From Circinella minor (lineage: Eukaryota > Mucoromycota > Mucoromycetes > Mucorales > Lichtheimiaceae), in the NCBI GenBank assembly GCA_016758965.1, contig JAEPRB010000185.1, positions 1 to 49,679 of the forward strand: 49,679 nt of DNA. The letters run 5' to 3'. The notes under the pieces were generated by a model. That model was given only the letters and a program-made list of their open reading frames with translations, searched no databases and was not told the origin of the DNA. The position numbers were made by a program, and so were the translations under genes. Below are positions 23,165-35,299 of this stretch, in pieces; position 1 is the first letter of the stretch; each line of letters starts with the position of its first letter.

Positions 23165-24625
23165 AGTTGCTTTTTGTTTTTTGTTTTTTTTTTCTAAAAA
23201 GTGTAAAAGTAAAATAGTTTTTTTTTTTTTTAAAAAGAAAAAAGAGAACAAAGAAGCATGATTTTTTTTTTTATTTCTCAACAAGCTCCCTTTTTATATT
23301 AGCTGACAGGGTACACAAAAAAAAAATACATACATTATACACAAAAAGGTTTTGGGGGGAGGAGAAGGGAGAGGAGAAGAACAAGAAGTGGAACTGAAAA
23401 AAAGATAAACTAGTCTAAAAAACCTTCTGCTCTCTCCCCCCAAGATTGGAGACCTCCCCCCCCAAGATTGTTTAGTAGTAATATATTACCGAATTAGTCA
23501 CTTCTGTGGTGTTTCTGGGTATGCGAATGAACCTCGTTCTTTTTTACTATGCTGTCCCCTTACCCTTTCTTTTTTTTCTATATAAATCAATTCATATGCT
23601 TGTCGGAATAAGTTCTGCCATTTTTTTTTAATCAGCATATATATATATATATTAAACTATTAACCTCAGTACATTTTTTACTTCCATCACTTTATTCGTT
23701 TCATTCTATTAAAAAAAAAAAAAAAAAGAAAGAAAGAGAGAGGGAGCAAAAAAAAAAAAAAAAAGTTTTAAGACAGATTGGTAATACATTCAAGTTACCC
23801 CCATCAACATGAAATCTTTTCCGCTTGTAAAGAAAAGGAACTCTTCCTGATCGTTCCGCCGATTATATACATGTATATAAAAATGCGGGCTCACCCAAAC
23901 TGTCTTACCGCGCAATCGACCGGGAACTCTTTCTCTTTTTTTTTTTTTTTCCAGTTCCCCCATCTCTTCAGGTTTAGTACACAAATCCAAGTATATAAGG
24001 AATGGATCTTAATAATAATAATAAAAAGAACCAGGATGGCGCATCTATATAAATATATATAAACTTTTTAACAACAACAACAACAACAACAACACTATTA
24101 TCAATTTTGAAACAACTTTAAACTTAAACTTTCTGACTCTCTCTTTCTCTCGTTCTTTAAATCCATGAAATATACTTTTAATGAAAACTTTATATATAAA
24201 CTCAAAAAAAAAAAACAACTTTTGGATGGTCAGTGTACTTTTTTTTTTTTTCAAAAGTGATATATATATTATATATCTCCGAAATATCTTGTACTTTTTA
24301 CCTGTGCACATTTACACACACACACAGATACATACATATAAATAACACTAAATAGTAATAGTACTATATTAGAAAGTCGGTTAATAGTACCGGTATCCTT
24401 TTCTTTATCATGATTTTACTACTATATATTTAAAAAAAAACAAAATTGACATTTTTTTATATGACTTCGGGTTGTCCCGCAATTATGCTACTTGTAGATC
24501 CCTAAAAAAAAAAAGATTCTCAGTCTTTTTTTTTTTTTTTTTGGTTCTTCCATATACTTTTATATATATATATATATATACAAAAATTCATCTCCTTATT
24601 TTTTTTTCTTTATTATTAATGAAAT
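23165..24625. other. Spacer with simple repeats
   Basis: Upstream DNA of the trefoil gene and downstream DNA of LAMTOR3. It holds a repeated CCCCCCAAGATTG block (23438-23470, two copies), TA arrays, a (CAA)8-type run at 24072-24094 and long A/T runs. No coding exon is supported. Confidence 0.45.
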
Positions 24626-25211
24626 TTATTGTTGTCTATCCTGTAAAGCAGTTACTAAAGGTTTTGATATATCCACAATTTGATGTCCGAGATTAATGAG
24701 TAAACCTAATTGTTTAAATGGAATAGGTTTTTTGGTTATAATAACATAATCAATAAATATAAATATATATTCTATTTTGTTACCTGTATTGGCTGTTGCA
24801 TCACCCACCAAAGTAACAATAAGTGGATTATTATCTAATTGTACAACTTGATATAAATCAAACATACTGACAATAAATCGATTTTGTTTTAATCCTAGTT
24901 TACAAGCCTATTTTATAATTAATATCAAAATAAAAAATTTTGGTTATTATAATAAATATACCTGATTATTAGCAATGGCAAATGTACTGGGTATAGTTGA
25001 ATCTGTCACATTCAATGGAGCATCTTTAGATGTACCTATTTTTATTCAAATTTTTTTTTTAAGTTAAATGTATTTTATTTTAAAATTGAATTCCAAGGTT
25101 ATATTTACTTTTTAAAATAACTACACCATCTTTATCAGTAACAAGTCCCGCTTTGAGTCCATCAGGAAAAACTTGTCGACATAATTGATCAAAAGTTTCT
25201 TCTAATCCCAT
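24626..25211 (-). CDS. LAMTOR3: Ragulator/LAMTOR3 (MP1) roadblock-domain protein
   Basis: Exons 25211-25109, 25035-24962, 24907-24784 and 24705-24626 join to 126 residues, matching the usual 124. The single roadblock/LC7 domain is visible as GLKAGLVTDKDGVVILK, then STFAIANNQACKLGLKQNR, then YQVVQLDNNPLIVTLVGDA and ANTGLLINLG. In animals LAMTOR3 pairs with LAMTOR2 and anchors Rag GTPases and MAPK signalling at lysosomes; a fungal copy is expected at the vacuole in TORC1 amino-acid sensing. All three introns split the short gene at phases 1, 0 and 1. The next gene upstream on the same strand encodes a tiny membrane protein. Confidence 0.9.
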
Positions 25212-25536
25212 AATGTTCAATGAACTATATATTTAAAAAGTTTAGGAAATGAAGTTTTTTTTTTTTTTCTTTTTTCATACTACCCTATTCTCTCTCTCTC
25301 TTTTCTTTTTATACTTCTGAGTCACATACATAACTTAAAACACGTCTTGGTGATGGTTGTGTGTGTGGGTTTTTTTTTTTTTTTTTTTAGCGGCAATACA
25401 AAAAAAGTACGTACAAAAATAAAAAGAATCCATTTATGCAAAATTACTTTAAACATGACTACTATTATTTTTATTATTATTTACAAAAAAAAGTTTTATT
25501 ATTATCAATCATAGCAATATTAACAAGAAGATAACT

Positions 25537-25872
25537 TCATATATAGTATGTTATCCACGTAACGAGTATGACAAAAATAAAAAAAAATACATCTAGATTT
25601 CTTTCCCCCCCCCAAAAAAAGAAAATAAAGAGGGGGGGGGGAAAGACAAAGGGATCCAAAAGAAGGAAAAAGAAACAGAAATGGTTTCAAATAGTTAAGA
25701 ATCTCCACTCTCCCCCCCCCTACCTTTTTTATTCCATGTAGTAACTTGATGATTGTATATCGTTAATCCTTGTGATTTTACTTCTTGTACTCGTCTTAAA
25801 CAAGAAGTATGTTTAACTAGCGGGGATTTTTATTAACATGTATAAACAACTTGTATACTTACTTTTAATCAT
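25537..25872 (-). CDS. 52-residue C-terminally anchored membrane protein (new model)
   Basis: Three exons, 25872-25863 (only 10 bases), 25816-25724 and 25592-25537, join in frame to 52 residues. Residues 1-34 are basic and polar (start MIKIKHTSCLRRVQEVKSQG); residues 35-51 form one hydrophobic helix (VFFFIFVILVTWITYYI) at the very C-terminus. This is the layout of a tail-anchored or single-pass mitochondrial or ER micro-protein. Introns of 46 and 131 bases have GTAAGT and GTAGGG donors and GCTAG and TCTAG acceptors. Intron 2 carries opposed G9/C10 tracts. The gene was hidden because no exon has a long ORF. I cannot name the family. A wrong third exon is the main risk, since its first bases are a T run that encodes Phe by default. 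Confidence 0.55.
25593..25723 (-). repeat. Intron with one C tract and two competing G tracts
   Basis: On the gene strand, G9 follows the GTA donor (25720-25712), C10 lies in the middle (25641-25632) and G9 occurs again near the acceptor (25613-25605). CTTTC9 at 25601-25613 and G9AAAG at 25633-25645 form a perfect 13-bp stem. The central C tract could pair with either G tract. Confidence 0.7.
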
Positions 25873-28500
25873 GTTTGTGAGTGCGTGTGTCCACGTAAGT
25901 TATATATTTTATAACTTGAAGCGTGAGAAATGCTTGTCGATCTATTAACGGATATTTCACTCCGCTTTTTGTAACGTTTCCTTATGTACGTACGTACCTT
26001 ATCTTTTTTTTTTTCACTTTTGAACTGTTGGTCCAAACATTTTTTTTTTTATTCCCATATAACGTAGTTTAATAACTTGATTCTATATATGTCAAAAGGT
26101 GGGAAAATAAATTATTGAACAAGAATAACTTTTCATTTATCCATGATTAAATTTAAAACATTAGAAAAGATATAACTTACATCAAATTGATTCTTCAAAA
26201 TGGTTAAACAAAAAGCTAATTTGCTGACTAAATAACTTTGACATAATTATTATGATAGATTCACATGATGTACTATTTATTTATGAATAAATTACTATTC
26301 TATATGATCCTACTTGTAAATTTAACCATTGTTTTACTACTAAATATAGTATAAATCTATCATACTTTGCATGCATGAATAAGCATCATGTGATGAATGA
26401 ATCACATAATACCATGTTAAGTTTTGATATTTAGATTTATAATACGTCATTAGTATATATTATCAGCAGATCCCATATAGAATATTGGGATTTTTATATA
26501 TATATATATATCTATCTGTTGATCTGTGCATATTATTATCTATCTTATATTTTTATGATATGATATGAATATAAATATAAATATTATTGAGAAATTAAAA
26601 AATATAATATATTATACACGTACGTACGTACGTACATAATCATTTCATATTCTCGTGCTTAGTACTTGGTAATAACGAATGTTTTTGTCTCAATAAAAAA
26701 AAGATGAAATATTAGTTTGAATTTAACATACCATTTCAATTCATTGTTATGTAAAATTAGAAAGAAAAAAACAGGGACAAATGTAGTACACATAATAAAA
26801 GAATGTTAGATAATATCTTTGTCCAACAACCTTATTGTTTGATAAGGGTCCCCCTTTTTTCTTCTTCTATACTTAAATGAGCGCGTGTTTAGATAGCTTA
26901 TTTATTACCTTAAGCATTAAAGTAAAATATGAATCATTCTATAAATATATATAATTATATATATATTATGAAACATCTAAACTGTCTATATAATATATAA
27001 CAACACACACTTTTTTAGACATGTGTCATCCATAATAATAAATAATAATAATTTATGGCATGTTGTTTTAAAAAAATTGACATTTTTTTTTGATGTGACA
27101 CAAAAAAAATGGTACCATTTTCCATTGTTTTTTAAAAACGGAAAAGCTTTTTTGCATAATGTTTGAGATTTTATGTTATTTCCTTCTATAACTGAATCAA
27201 CACATGTGACAATGAAATTATAAATAATGAGAATATATGTCAAAAGAGATCTTTTATTGATCTTAATTATAATAAATCTATTCAATTAACTACTTCATAG
27301 TAGAACTAATGCTACGTACATTATAAACATACGTATATCTTTATATATCTCTATATATAATAATAATAATTTCCATTGAATCAAAAGAATAGTTAATGTA
27401 TAAAAAAAAAAACGGAACGCCTCAAAAGGAGTCGGATAAATGTATAAAAAAATTAAAGTTTTGTTCTTAGAAACATGTTCCAATTTCCATTAGGGTCTAT
27501 CTTAAATACTCTAGATCAAATCTGATTATTTTTTCAACCCGATAAATTGTAAAAGTTTAAAAAAAAAAACGGTCTCTTTCGTTGGGGGTGTTTGTTGTTG
27601 TTGTTGGGGGGGGGTGGAGTGTGTTTGTGAATGAAAGGAAGTTAGAGGAGGAGTTAAAGAATAAAAAAGAACTGCGGGGAATTTTTTTTTTTTCAATGTG
27701 GCTGCATATGTCGTGTAAAGGTGGGGGTGTACATGCGAAGCTCACGCCATCTTACAGAAATTGGGAAAACATTATTCTTAACATGTAATAGGCTTTATAT
27801 ATAATAGACAGTTTACTGTCATTCGTCTCTTTTATAAATTTAAATAGTCACTCGGAAAACCGTATAGAATTGATGTATTCAGGAATCTTACTCTTTTCAT
27901 TCTTAGCTTAATTCTTTATATAATAGAACTAAAAAATGATCGTACTAACTCTATCGGTTTTTTTTTTTTTTGATACATTTATTAATAGTACATACAAGTA
28001 CAACAAAATAATTTTATAATCTAACAACCCATCCCCTCCCCTCACTATTGAGTTATTTTAGTAAAAGTGACAGAACAAAAAACACGTTTTTTTTTTTTTT
28101 TCTTTTTGACTCGATCATAATCGGGTAACTTATTATAATTGTAGTACAAATGCACCATGAAGAATAAAAAAAAAAAAATACGCGTGTAAAATGTTTGAAA
28201 TAACGTTTTTTTGTTGTTGTTGTTGTTGTTGTTGTTGTTTTTTTTTAAGAACCTGTTTATCTCAATTTTATATTTTGGTTCTAGAATGTTTGAATAAAAA
28301 ATCAGGAGATGTCTTCCTTTTATTTATTTTTATTGTGTAACAATAACAATCCTTTTTTTATTTTTATTTGACAGGAACAATCTCTTTTTCTTTGGTATAA
28401 CACATGTGCTCTTTTTATTATTATTATTATAAAAAACAATTTTTTTGGGGAGAAGGGGAAGAAGAAGAAAAACATGATTCATGTGTGTTGTTTTTCTTTA
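25873..28500. other. Gene-free spacer with microsatellites
   Basis: About 2.6 kb without supported genes. It contains a CGTA tetramer array (26618-26635), TA arrays, a G9 tract near 27605 and a (TTG)n run at 28211-28239. A frame at 27582-27788 is purine-rich and low-complexity and was not accepted. Confidence 0.5.
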
Positions 28501-29335
28501 TTATACTAATAAGATCATTTCTGTTTTAGCAGCCACTTTTTCATACAATTCACGGAATCCAACTACGGGTCCAATGGGTGTTTCCCTATAAAAACAAATG
28601 AAATAATGATTTAGTTATTATACTATAAATGAATTATTATTATTATAAACATACTCTTCTTTCTTCCTTCGTGCAGCTTGTTCAACTGCCCATTTAACTC
28701 TAGCAGAATCTTCTCCCCATTGTTGTCCAGCTTTAATATCAGCTTTAGCTAAGGCTTGTTTATGAAATTCTTGACGTCTTTTCAATTCTAATTCCATTTC
28801 CATTTCTCTTGTGCGTTCAATTTCTTTTAATTCTTCTAAATCATTTAAAATCTTTTGTACAAGATCTTCATCATGTATATTTCGTGCATGTTCTAATTTG
28901 GATAATAAAACAGCATGTTCCATCGATGCATTGACTTTACGACCTGCTACCGATTGTTTTTTAGCAATCATATCAGATACTTCATCGTCTTTTAAAACAT
29001 ATGATCTTGCTTCTTCAAAATGTTTTGTTTTAGCTTTAACATCTTCTAAATCAGGAAGAGGTTCATTTTCAGCTTCACAAGTACTTAATAAACGAGAATA
29101 TTCTTGCTATATTAAAATAGATTTATTTGTTAATTCATATTCCATATATAATTCATATTATTATTTTTACCTGTGTCACTGGTTGATTTGAAATAATATC
29201 CATAGTAAATGCTTTTTCTGCTTTTCCATGTTTAACTAAAAGTGCTTGATTACTCCAAATTTCACTAGAAATAGAATATTTTTTATGATGAGGAATAACC
29301 TCTGTATATATATATATAAAAGTATATCTCATTAG

Positions 29336-29366
<31 letters not shown>

Positions 29367-30170
29367 GTATTATAACCCCTCTTTTATAAATTCGAATATC
29401 ATACCAAGTACTTGACATAATCTATAAACACTCTTTTTTTGTTCATCTTGACCAATAAAAAGTCGAACATAAGATCCAGCTGCTACATCTTCAAAATAAG
29501 GAGCATATAACCATTTTTCAATGCGATGACGTGTAAGAACAATAGGTTGAATTTCATCCAATGTAGGTGTACGCTAAATATTTAATAATAATAATAATAA
29601 ATAAGTTTTTTTTGAAAAGATTTCATTAATATAAATTAAATTTTACCTTAATATGACGTTCATCTCTATCTTCATAATCATCATCAGAATATTCTGCTGC
29701 ACTTTCATCACTATAGGAAGCACGTGCTTTCTTTCGTCGTTCTGTTGGTGATGGAGAACGTCGATGACGAGTACTACGTTTCTTTTCTTCACGTCTTCGA
29801 GTTAATTCACTTAAAGCTCCTGAAGTTTTACTACCTTTTGCACGTGTAGATCCTATATAAGCACCAAAGAAAAAATAAAATAAAGGTTATTCAATTAATT
29901 CAATTACTAAAAAATAATATAAATTGAAAAAAAAAAAAAACTTTACTTCTTGTATTATCTTCACGTCGTCCATCGTTTAATAATTTGCGTACTTCAAGTC
30001 GTTCTAAATTACGTTGACGTTCTTCAGATCGTTCACTTAAAATGCGTTCACGTTCAACTTCTGGAAGTGCTTGAAGTCTATAAATTATTTTTAAAAGAAA
30101 AATAAATTGAAATGAAATTCCAAAAATTAATATAAATAATTATATTAATAAATGAAAATTATCATTCATT

Positions 30171-30208
<38 letters not shown>

Positions 30209-30335
30209 GTCGGCGATCTTCTTCGTCTTTATATAAGTCGGGTCCATATTCATCAATTCCTTCGTCTTCATCGGATTGAGCATTATTAGGTTGATCTACT
30301 AGTTCTAGAATCAAATCATCGATTTCTTGACTCAT
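28501..30335 (-). CDS. RTF1: RNA polymerase II-associated protein Rtf1 (Paf1 complex, Plus3 domain)
   Basis: Seven exons (30335-30208, 30077-29947, 29852-29647, 29573-29405, 29301-29171, 29106-28655, 28585-28501) join to 433 residues. Rtf1 links the Paf1 complex to elongating Pol II through Spt5 and drives H2B ubiquitylation. The N-terminus is acidic (QSDEDEGIDEYGPD), followed by a basic Arg/Ser-rich segment (RRSPSPTERRKK). The Plus3 domain spans about 156-262 (IVLTRHRIEKWLYAPYFED, then SYVRLFIGQ, then HHKKYSISSEIWSNQALLVK). A long charged coiled coil follows (about 290-400). It is shorter than yeast Rtf1 (558), mainly in the N-terminal part. Intron 1 is GT followed by 33 A. A TTA microsatellite (29338-29367) fills intron 4. 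Confidence 0.92.
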
Positions 30336-31228
30336 TTTTTTTTTTTTAAGGAATAAAAAGTGTATATGAATTAGAGAAGAATTGGGAAAGAGCGGAATAT
30401 ATACTTTTGTAAGAGTAGTTGAATATAATAACAATAATGTAAAATACATAAACTCAGTGGGGTTCACTTCTTACTATTTAACATAAATTTATTTTAGTCT
30501 AATCATCGACTTTTTATTCGTCTTTATTCATTCTACTTATAATAAAATCGATTATTTTCGATCAAATAAAAAAAAAAATACTGGATCAATTCACATACGT
30601 ATATTTGTTGTTATATTAAAAACTTATCATTCTCATCCACACAACCAATTTAAAGTTCTCAGTCTACTGTAGCAAGTTCATCTACAAATAAGAATATAAT
30701 TAATATCTGGTTCTAAATTGTATCAGTAATTAGATACGTACAGAAATTTCTTCATGATAATCACTGAACAAGGTGTAATAGCTTTTATAGTAGTAACCAC
30801 TGTAGATAATGATAGTTTGTTCTCAATTATTATTAATCCGTTGTTGTTGCCAAGTCTCCATTTTTTTTTCTTTTTGACAACGACAAAAAAGCGTAAGTAA
30901 TGATTAATTATTATTACTTTTAGTTCTACTTATTGCTTGTATAAAAAATAAGTCATTAGTTATGTTGCTACATAAATCTTTTTTTTTTTTTTTTTTTTTT
31001 TGAAAAATATATATATGAAAGATCATAAATAACCAACGATTTACATACAAGAAAAAACTTCTTTTTTTTCTAGCAATAGAAAGTTTAACATAAAACACAC
31101 AAGCAAAATAGACCAATTCATTTATTGAATATGATGGTTCACGTAGTAGCATTTATATAGTACACATCCTTTTGATGTTTATCACTATTTTACCTTACTA
31201 TCCCTATTCGTGTTGTGTTTATAACAAA
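30336..31228. other. Rtf1 upstream region
   Basis: AT-rich DNA with T runs near 30978-31000. No coding exon is seen. It is likely to include the Rtf1 promoter. Confidence 0.4.
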
Positions 31229-31800
31229 ATGACAGATAGTACTGCGTTAAATGTTCAACAAGTAAATGGACAACAATCAAGTTCATAAAATCTTGGATAA
31301 TTAGCTTATTCTATTTAATTTTAATATCATTATTTTTTTTAAAAAAAACAATATTATTACGTATTCCGTATATTATATTATATAATGGGTTAAGCATGAT
31401 AAAATGCCTTTCGGATCCAAAGTGTGTTGTCCATATACTAGTGCTAACTGTAACGAAAAAATGACAAAGGATGCTATTGTAAGCTAAAAAAAATGTTGTT
31501 ATTAAAAATAACCTTGTAATGTTTTGAAGAACAATTACCTGTTACGTACTAATACGTAACATACATGTCTATAGTTTTCTTTTCTATTTTTTATCCTGTA
31601 TGAATTACATATTATAATAGGTATCCTATCAAGATAATACTAGAGGATCAGCCTTTACACCCCGTCTTAAAGTGTCATGTCCTGTTGCGTGGTGGATGAT
31701 ATAGTGTGGCTAAAGGAACACCTGATAATATTACATATGAAAGTTTTGATGTAGATCATAAATCATTAGAAACAGTTTATGCGAAAGACCAAGTACAAGT
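31229..31800 (+). pseudogene. Broken small gene, cysteine-containing, function unknown
   Basis: ATG at 31229 opens 19 codons (MTDSTALNVQQVNGQQSSS) to a TAA. A second block from ATG 31404 (MPFGSKVCCPYTSANC, then NEKMTKDAI) ends at a GTAAGC donor at 31479. A third, after TAATAG at 31620, reads VSYQDNTRGSAFTPRLKVSC and then hits a TAG; coding resumes in another frame as YSVAKGTPDNITYESFDVDH up to a GTACAA donor near 31793. The frame break plus a TGA in the second frame make this a decayed gene. I do not recognise it. Confidence 0.4.
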
Positions 31801-32594
31801 GCTTTTAATATTCTTTTTACATTTGAAATTTAACAAAATTGTAAAGTTTAAAATGATATTCTACGTAATTTTTATTGTATACAACATAATAAAAAAGAAA
31901 CTGATTTTGTTACAAAATATTTCAGACACGGCAATAAAAATTAAATAAATATCCTATTAGTTGTCTTTGTAAAAATAAAATAAAATAAAAAAAATAAACC
32001 CATGACATGTATTTATTTCATGAGAGGAATAAAAATTCGCATCAATAACCAAGATTACTAATAAATCTATATATATATATATAGATCTAAAAGAATATTT
32101 TTACAACATGTTAGGCACAAACACAAATAGAAAATTGTTGTATCGCTTTTTACGTTGTGGGGAAACTGAGTCATTATTTTCTCACAATAACAATTCCATT
32201 AAACAATCTTTTTAACAAAATAGTTGTTTTGATTCATATAATTATATTTTAATGTTTGTGAAAAATAATTGTCCATATTATTATAATAGAATAATAGTTC
32301 ACTATATATACTTTATTTACAATAATGTCAGTAAAATGAAGTACGGTTGTGCTATTGTATATACGCCACATCCTGTACAATAATACAAACAATGTCGATG
32401 TATATATCATATGCAACAGAACCGTATCGGAGTAACTCAAATATCTTAAAGTCCAACCCCACAAAAAAAAAAAAATTGATCCTCTCACGTTATGCAATAT
32501 TTTATTTTCCCATTTTATTTCTTCTTCTCCTTTCTTTCTTTTTTTTTTCTGTTTTATTTTCTTTATTATAATTTATATTCAAAATAATCATAAT
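31801..32594. other. Upstream region of the AtuA-family gene
   Basis: AT-rich DNA with a TATA array near 32068-32084 and a pyrimidine-rich stretch 32500-32570 (CTTTCTTTCTTTTTTT) just before the start codon, as is common at fungal promoters. No gene is supported. Confidence 0.4.
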
Positions 32595-33871
32595 ATGCCA
32601 CCAAAATCTGGAAAACCTAATGTTCGTATCGGTTGTTATTCAGCCTTTTTGGGAGATTCACCTGAAGCAGCAGCACAACTTGTTCATGAAGAAGGAGCTA
32701 ATTTAGACTATCTTGTCGCTGATTATCTTGCTGGTAATAAAATAACTAGCATAATTTTAGGTTTTTACTTTTTTTTTTTTAAAAAAAAAGAGATGAATGA
32801 ATAATTGATGTATTTTTTTTTTCAAAAGAAATTACGTTGGGAGTATTGGCTATGAAAAAAAATGCGCGACTGATCACAAATAATAAGAATAACGGTGTCG
32901 ATTATATTCAACAATTCCTCAACCAAGTCCTATCCCGCTTACTCCCAGATTTAAAGAAAAATAAAACCAAAGTGATCACGAATGCAGGTGCTCTTGATCC
33001 ACTTGGTTGTAAAGCCGCTATTGAAAAGTTACTAGACAAACTCAATATTAAAGATGTTAAAGTCGCTGCCGTCACGGGTGATGATATGATGAAAGATAAA
33101 AATATAACTACCTTGGATACATTTAAAGAAGATATCATTTCATTTTCTCCCTTGTCTGTGAAAAATTTGGAATTGGATGCCGATCGATTTCCCTCAAATA
33201 ATGAGCCTATTATTTCCATGAATGCTTATCTTGGTGCGAAAGGTATTGCCGCTGCATTGGAAGCAGGTGCCGATATTGTTGTAACAGGTCGTGTGGTAGA
33301 TTCTGCTATTGTAGTGGGTCCCTTAATCTATGAATATGGTTGGGAACCATCCAAACAAAAGGATACATATTATGATTTATTAGCATCAGCTTCGTTGGCA
33401 GGTCATATTATTGAATGTGGTTGCCATGCTACGGGTGGTAATTTCACAGATTGGCGAAAAGCTGCTTATTCTCCTTATGGTGGCTATTCAAATATGGGTT
33501 ATCCTATTGTTGAATTTCAAGAAAATGGGGAATTTATTGTTACTAAACCTGTCAAGACAGGCGGATTAGTTACAGTAGGAACTGTTGCTGAACAAATTCT
33601 TTATGAAACTCTTGATCCAGCATTGTATATTTTAGCTGATGTCATTTTAGATATGCGTCAAGTACAATTGACTCAAATAGGTGATAATCGTGTTCATGTC
33701 AAAGGTGCTAAAGGTTACCAAGCAACACCTTATCTTAAATGTTGTGGTATTTTTATGGATGGCTGGTCTGTTAATGGTACCCTCATCATTGGTGGCGAAA
33801 ATGCCAAAGCCAAAGTATGTACAAAAAAAAAAAAAAAAAAACTAGCGTTGTAGTTACTTAATTTAATATAC

Positions 33872-33902
<31 letters not shown>

Positions 33903-35027
33903 GGCAGAAGCCGTTGGTAAAGCCATTATTGAGCGAGCACAACGTATTCTCAAACAACGTAATATGGAAGATTTCCGTGAATTCAATATTGAACCACTTG
34001 GTACCGAAATTGCACTTTATGGGTATGTGTTAATGAAATTAAAGTTGTAATATAACTTTACGTGCATTATCACAAATATACATAACACTTACAGCTCATC
34101 TAACTCTATTATTGAAAAAAAAAAAATTCAAGAGCTAATGCAAAGGCACATGCTACTCGAGAAGTTGTTCTAAGAGTCTCTGCTACTCATAATGAGCGTA
34201 AAGCACTACAAATGCTCTCCAATGAAATTATGGCAGTAAGTATGTTTTATTTTATTTTTTATATATCACACTAATTATAATAGTATATCATTATATATTA
34301 CTCACTACATTAATTTAGCCTGTAACATGTATGGCACCAGGTACTGGTTTTGGTGGTACTCCTATTCCACTACCCAATGTTGTTCATTTTCCTTGTTTGT
34401 TACCAAAATCCAAAGCAATTACAGAATTTGTATTGGGATCAACAACACAAAAGATTGCTTGGGATACTTGGGATGATACTCATAAATATCAAAATATTCC
34501 TAATTTACCACCTATTCCTTGTGCACCCGCTAATGTCACAGGTCTTGTCAAGACAAAATTGATTAGTGTTGCTTATGGTCGTAGTGGGGATAAGGGTGAT
34601 GTATCCAATGTTGGTATTATTGCACGCGATCCAAAGTATTTGCCATATATTAAACGTAGCGTCACTGAAGAAGTAATTGGAAAATATATGCAACATTTAT
34701 GTCAAGGCAGTGTAAAACGTTATGAACTTCCTGGATTATCTGCCTTTAACTTTGTTTTAACTCATGCACTTGGTAATCTTATTAATTCAAATAATTATTA
34801 ACATTATTATGATAAAAATAAATATAAATATAATACAATATAAAGTACATTATTCAAAATACTAATTATTTAATCCTCTATTTAATAATAATACTTAATA
34901 AATAGGTGGTGGAGGCTTGAATTCCTTATTGATGGATAAACAAGGAAAATCGTTTGCACAAGTTGTAGTGAGTGGCGTTGATGTTGAAATTCCTGCCGAT
35001 ATGATTCCTGCCGATGCTCGTCTTTAA
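32595..35027 (+). CDS. AtuA-family (acyclic terpene utilisation, DUF1446) protein
   Basis: Six exons (32595-32733, 32829-33814, 33904-34022, 34133-34235, 34319-34772, 34906-35027) join in frame to 640 residues. The first part ([20 protein letters not shown], then [11 protein letters not shown]) and the block [20 protein letters not shown] are characteristic of the AtuA core; [14 protein letters not shown] is the conserved C-terminal-domain motif, and the end reads [20 protein letters not shown]. Bacterial AtuA belongs to citronellol/geraniol breakdown, but many members have no assigned reaction, and no partner terpene genes lie nearby. The last intron matters: reading through it gives a false stop at 34801 and loses the glycine-rich tail. 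Intron 2 ends in a long A run instead of a pyrimidine tract. Two short introns have phase-2 and phase-0 junctions. Confidence 0.9.
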
Positions 35028-35228
35028 AAGATAGATCCGTTTTTGTTGTTATTATTAAAACAAACAAAATAAAATAAAATAAAATGGCTTCTTTTTTCTG
35101 TGCTTTGATAGAAGAGTTGGGATTGATATTTACAATTTTAAAAAGATTAAAAGGAAAAAGAAAAAGAGTTGAGGAGGGGAGAATGGTTGATAAAATAATA
35201 GTTAATGTAAAACTTATTGAGGTTACTC

Positions 35229-35254
35229 TTTGTGTGTGTGTGTGTGTGTGTGTA
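35229..35254. repeat. (GT)n microsatellite
   Basis: About twelve GT units lie between the converging 3' ends of the AtuA-family gene and DAD1, in a 272-bp spacer. Confidence 0.9.
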
Positions 35255-35299
35255 TCATGATGCTTTTCTTAAAATGAATAGAAATAATAATAATATGTA

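Noticed and set aside
27582..27788. 68-residue plus ORF (MGVFVVVVGGGW start)
   Set aside because: Encoded by GTT and G-run simple sequence; no other support.
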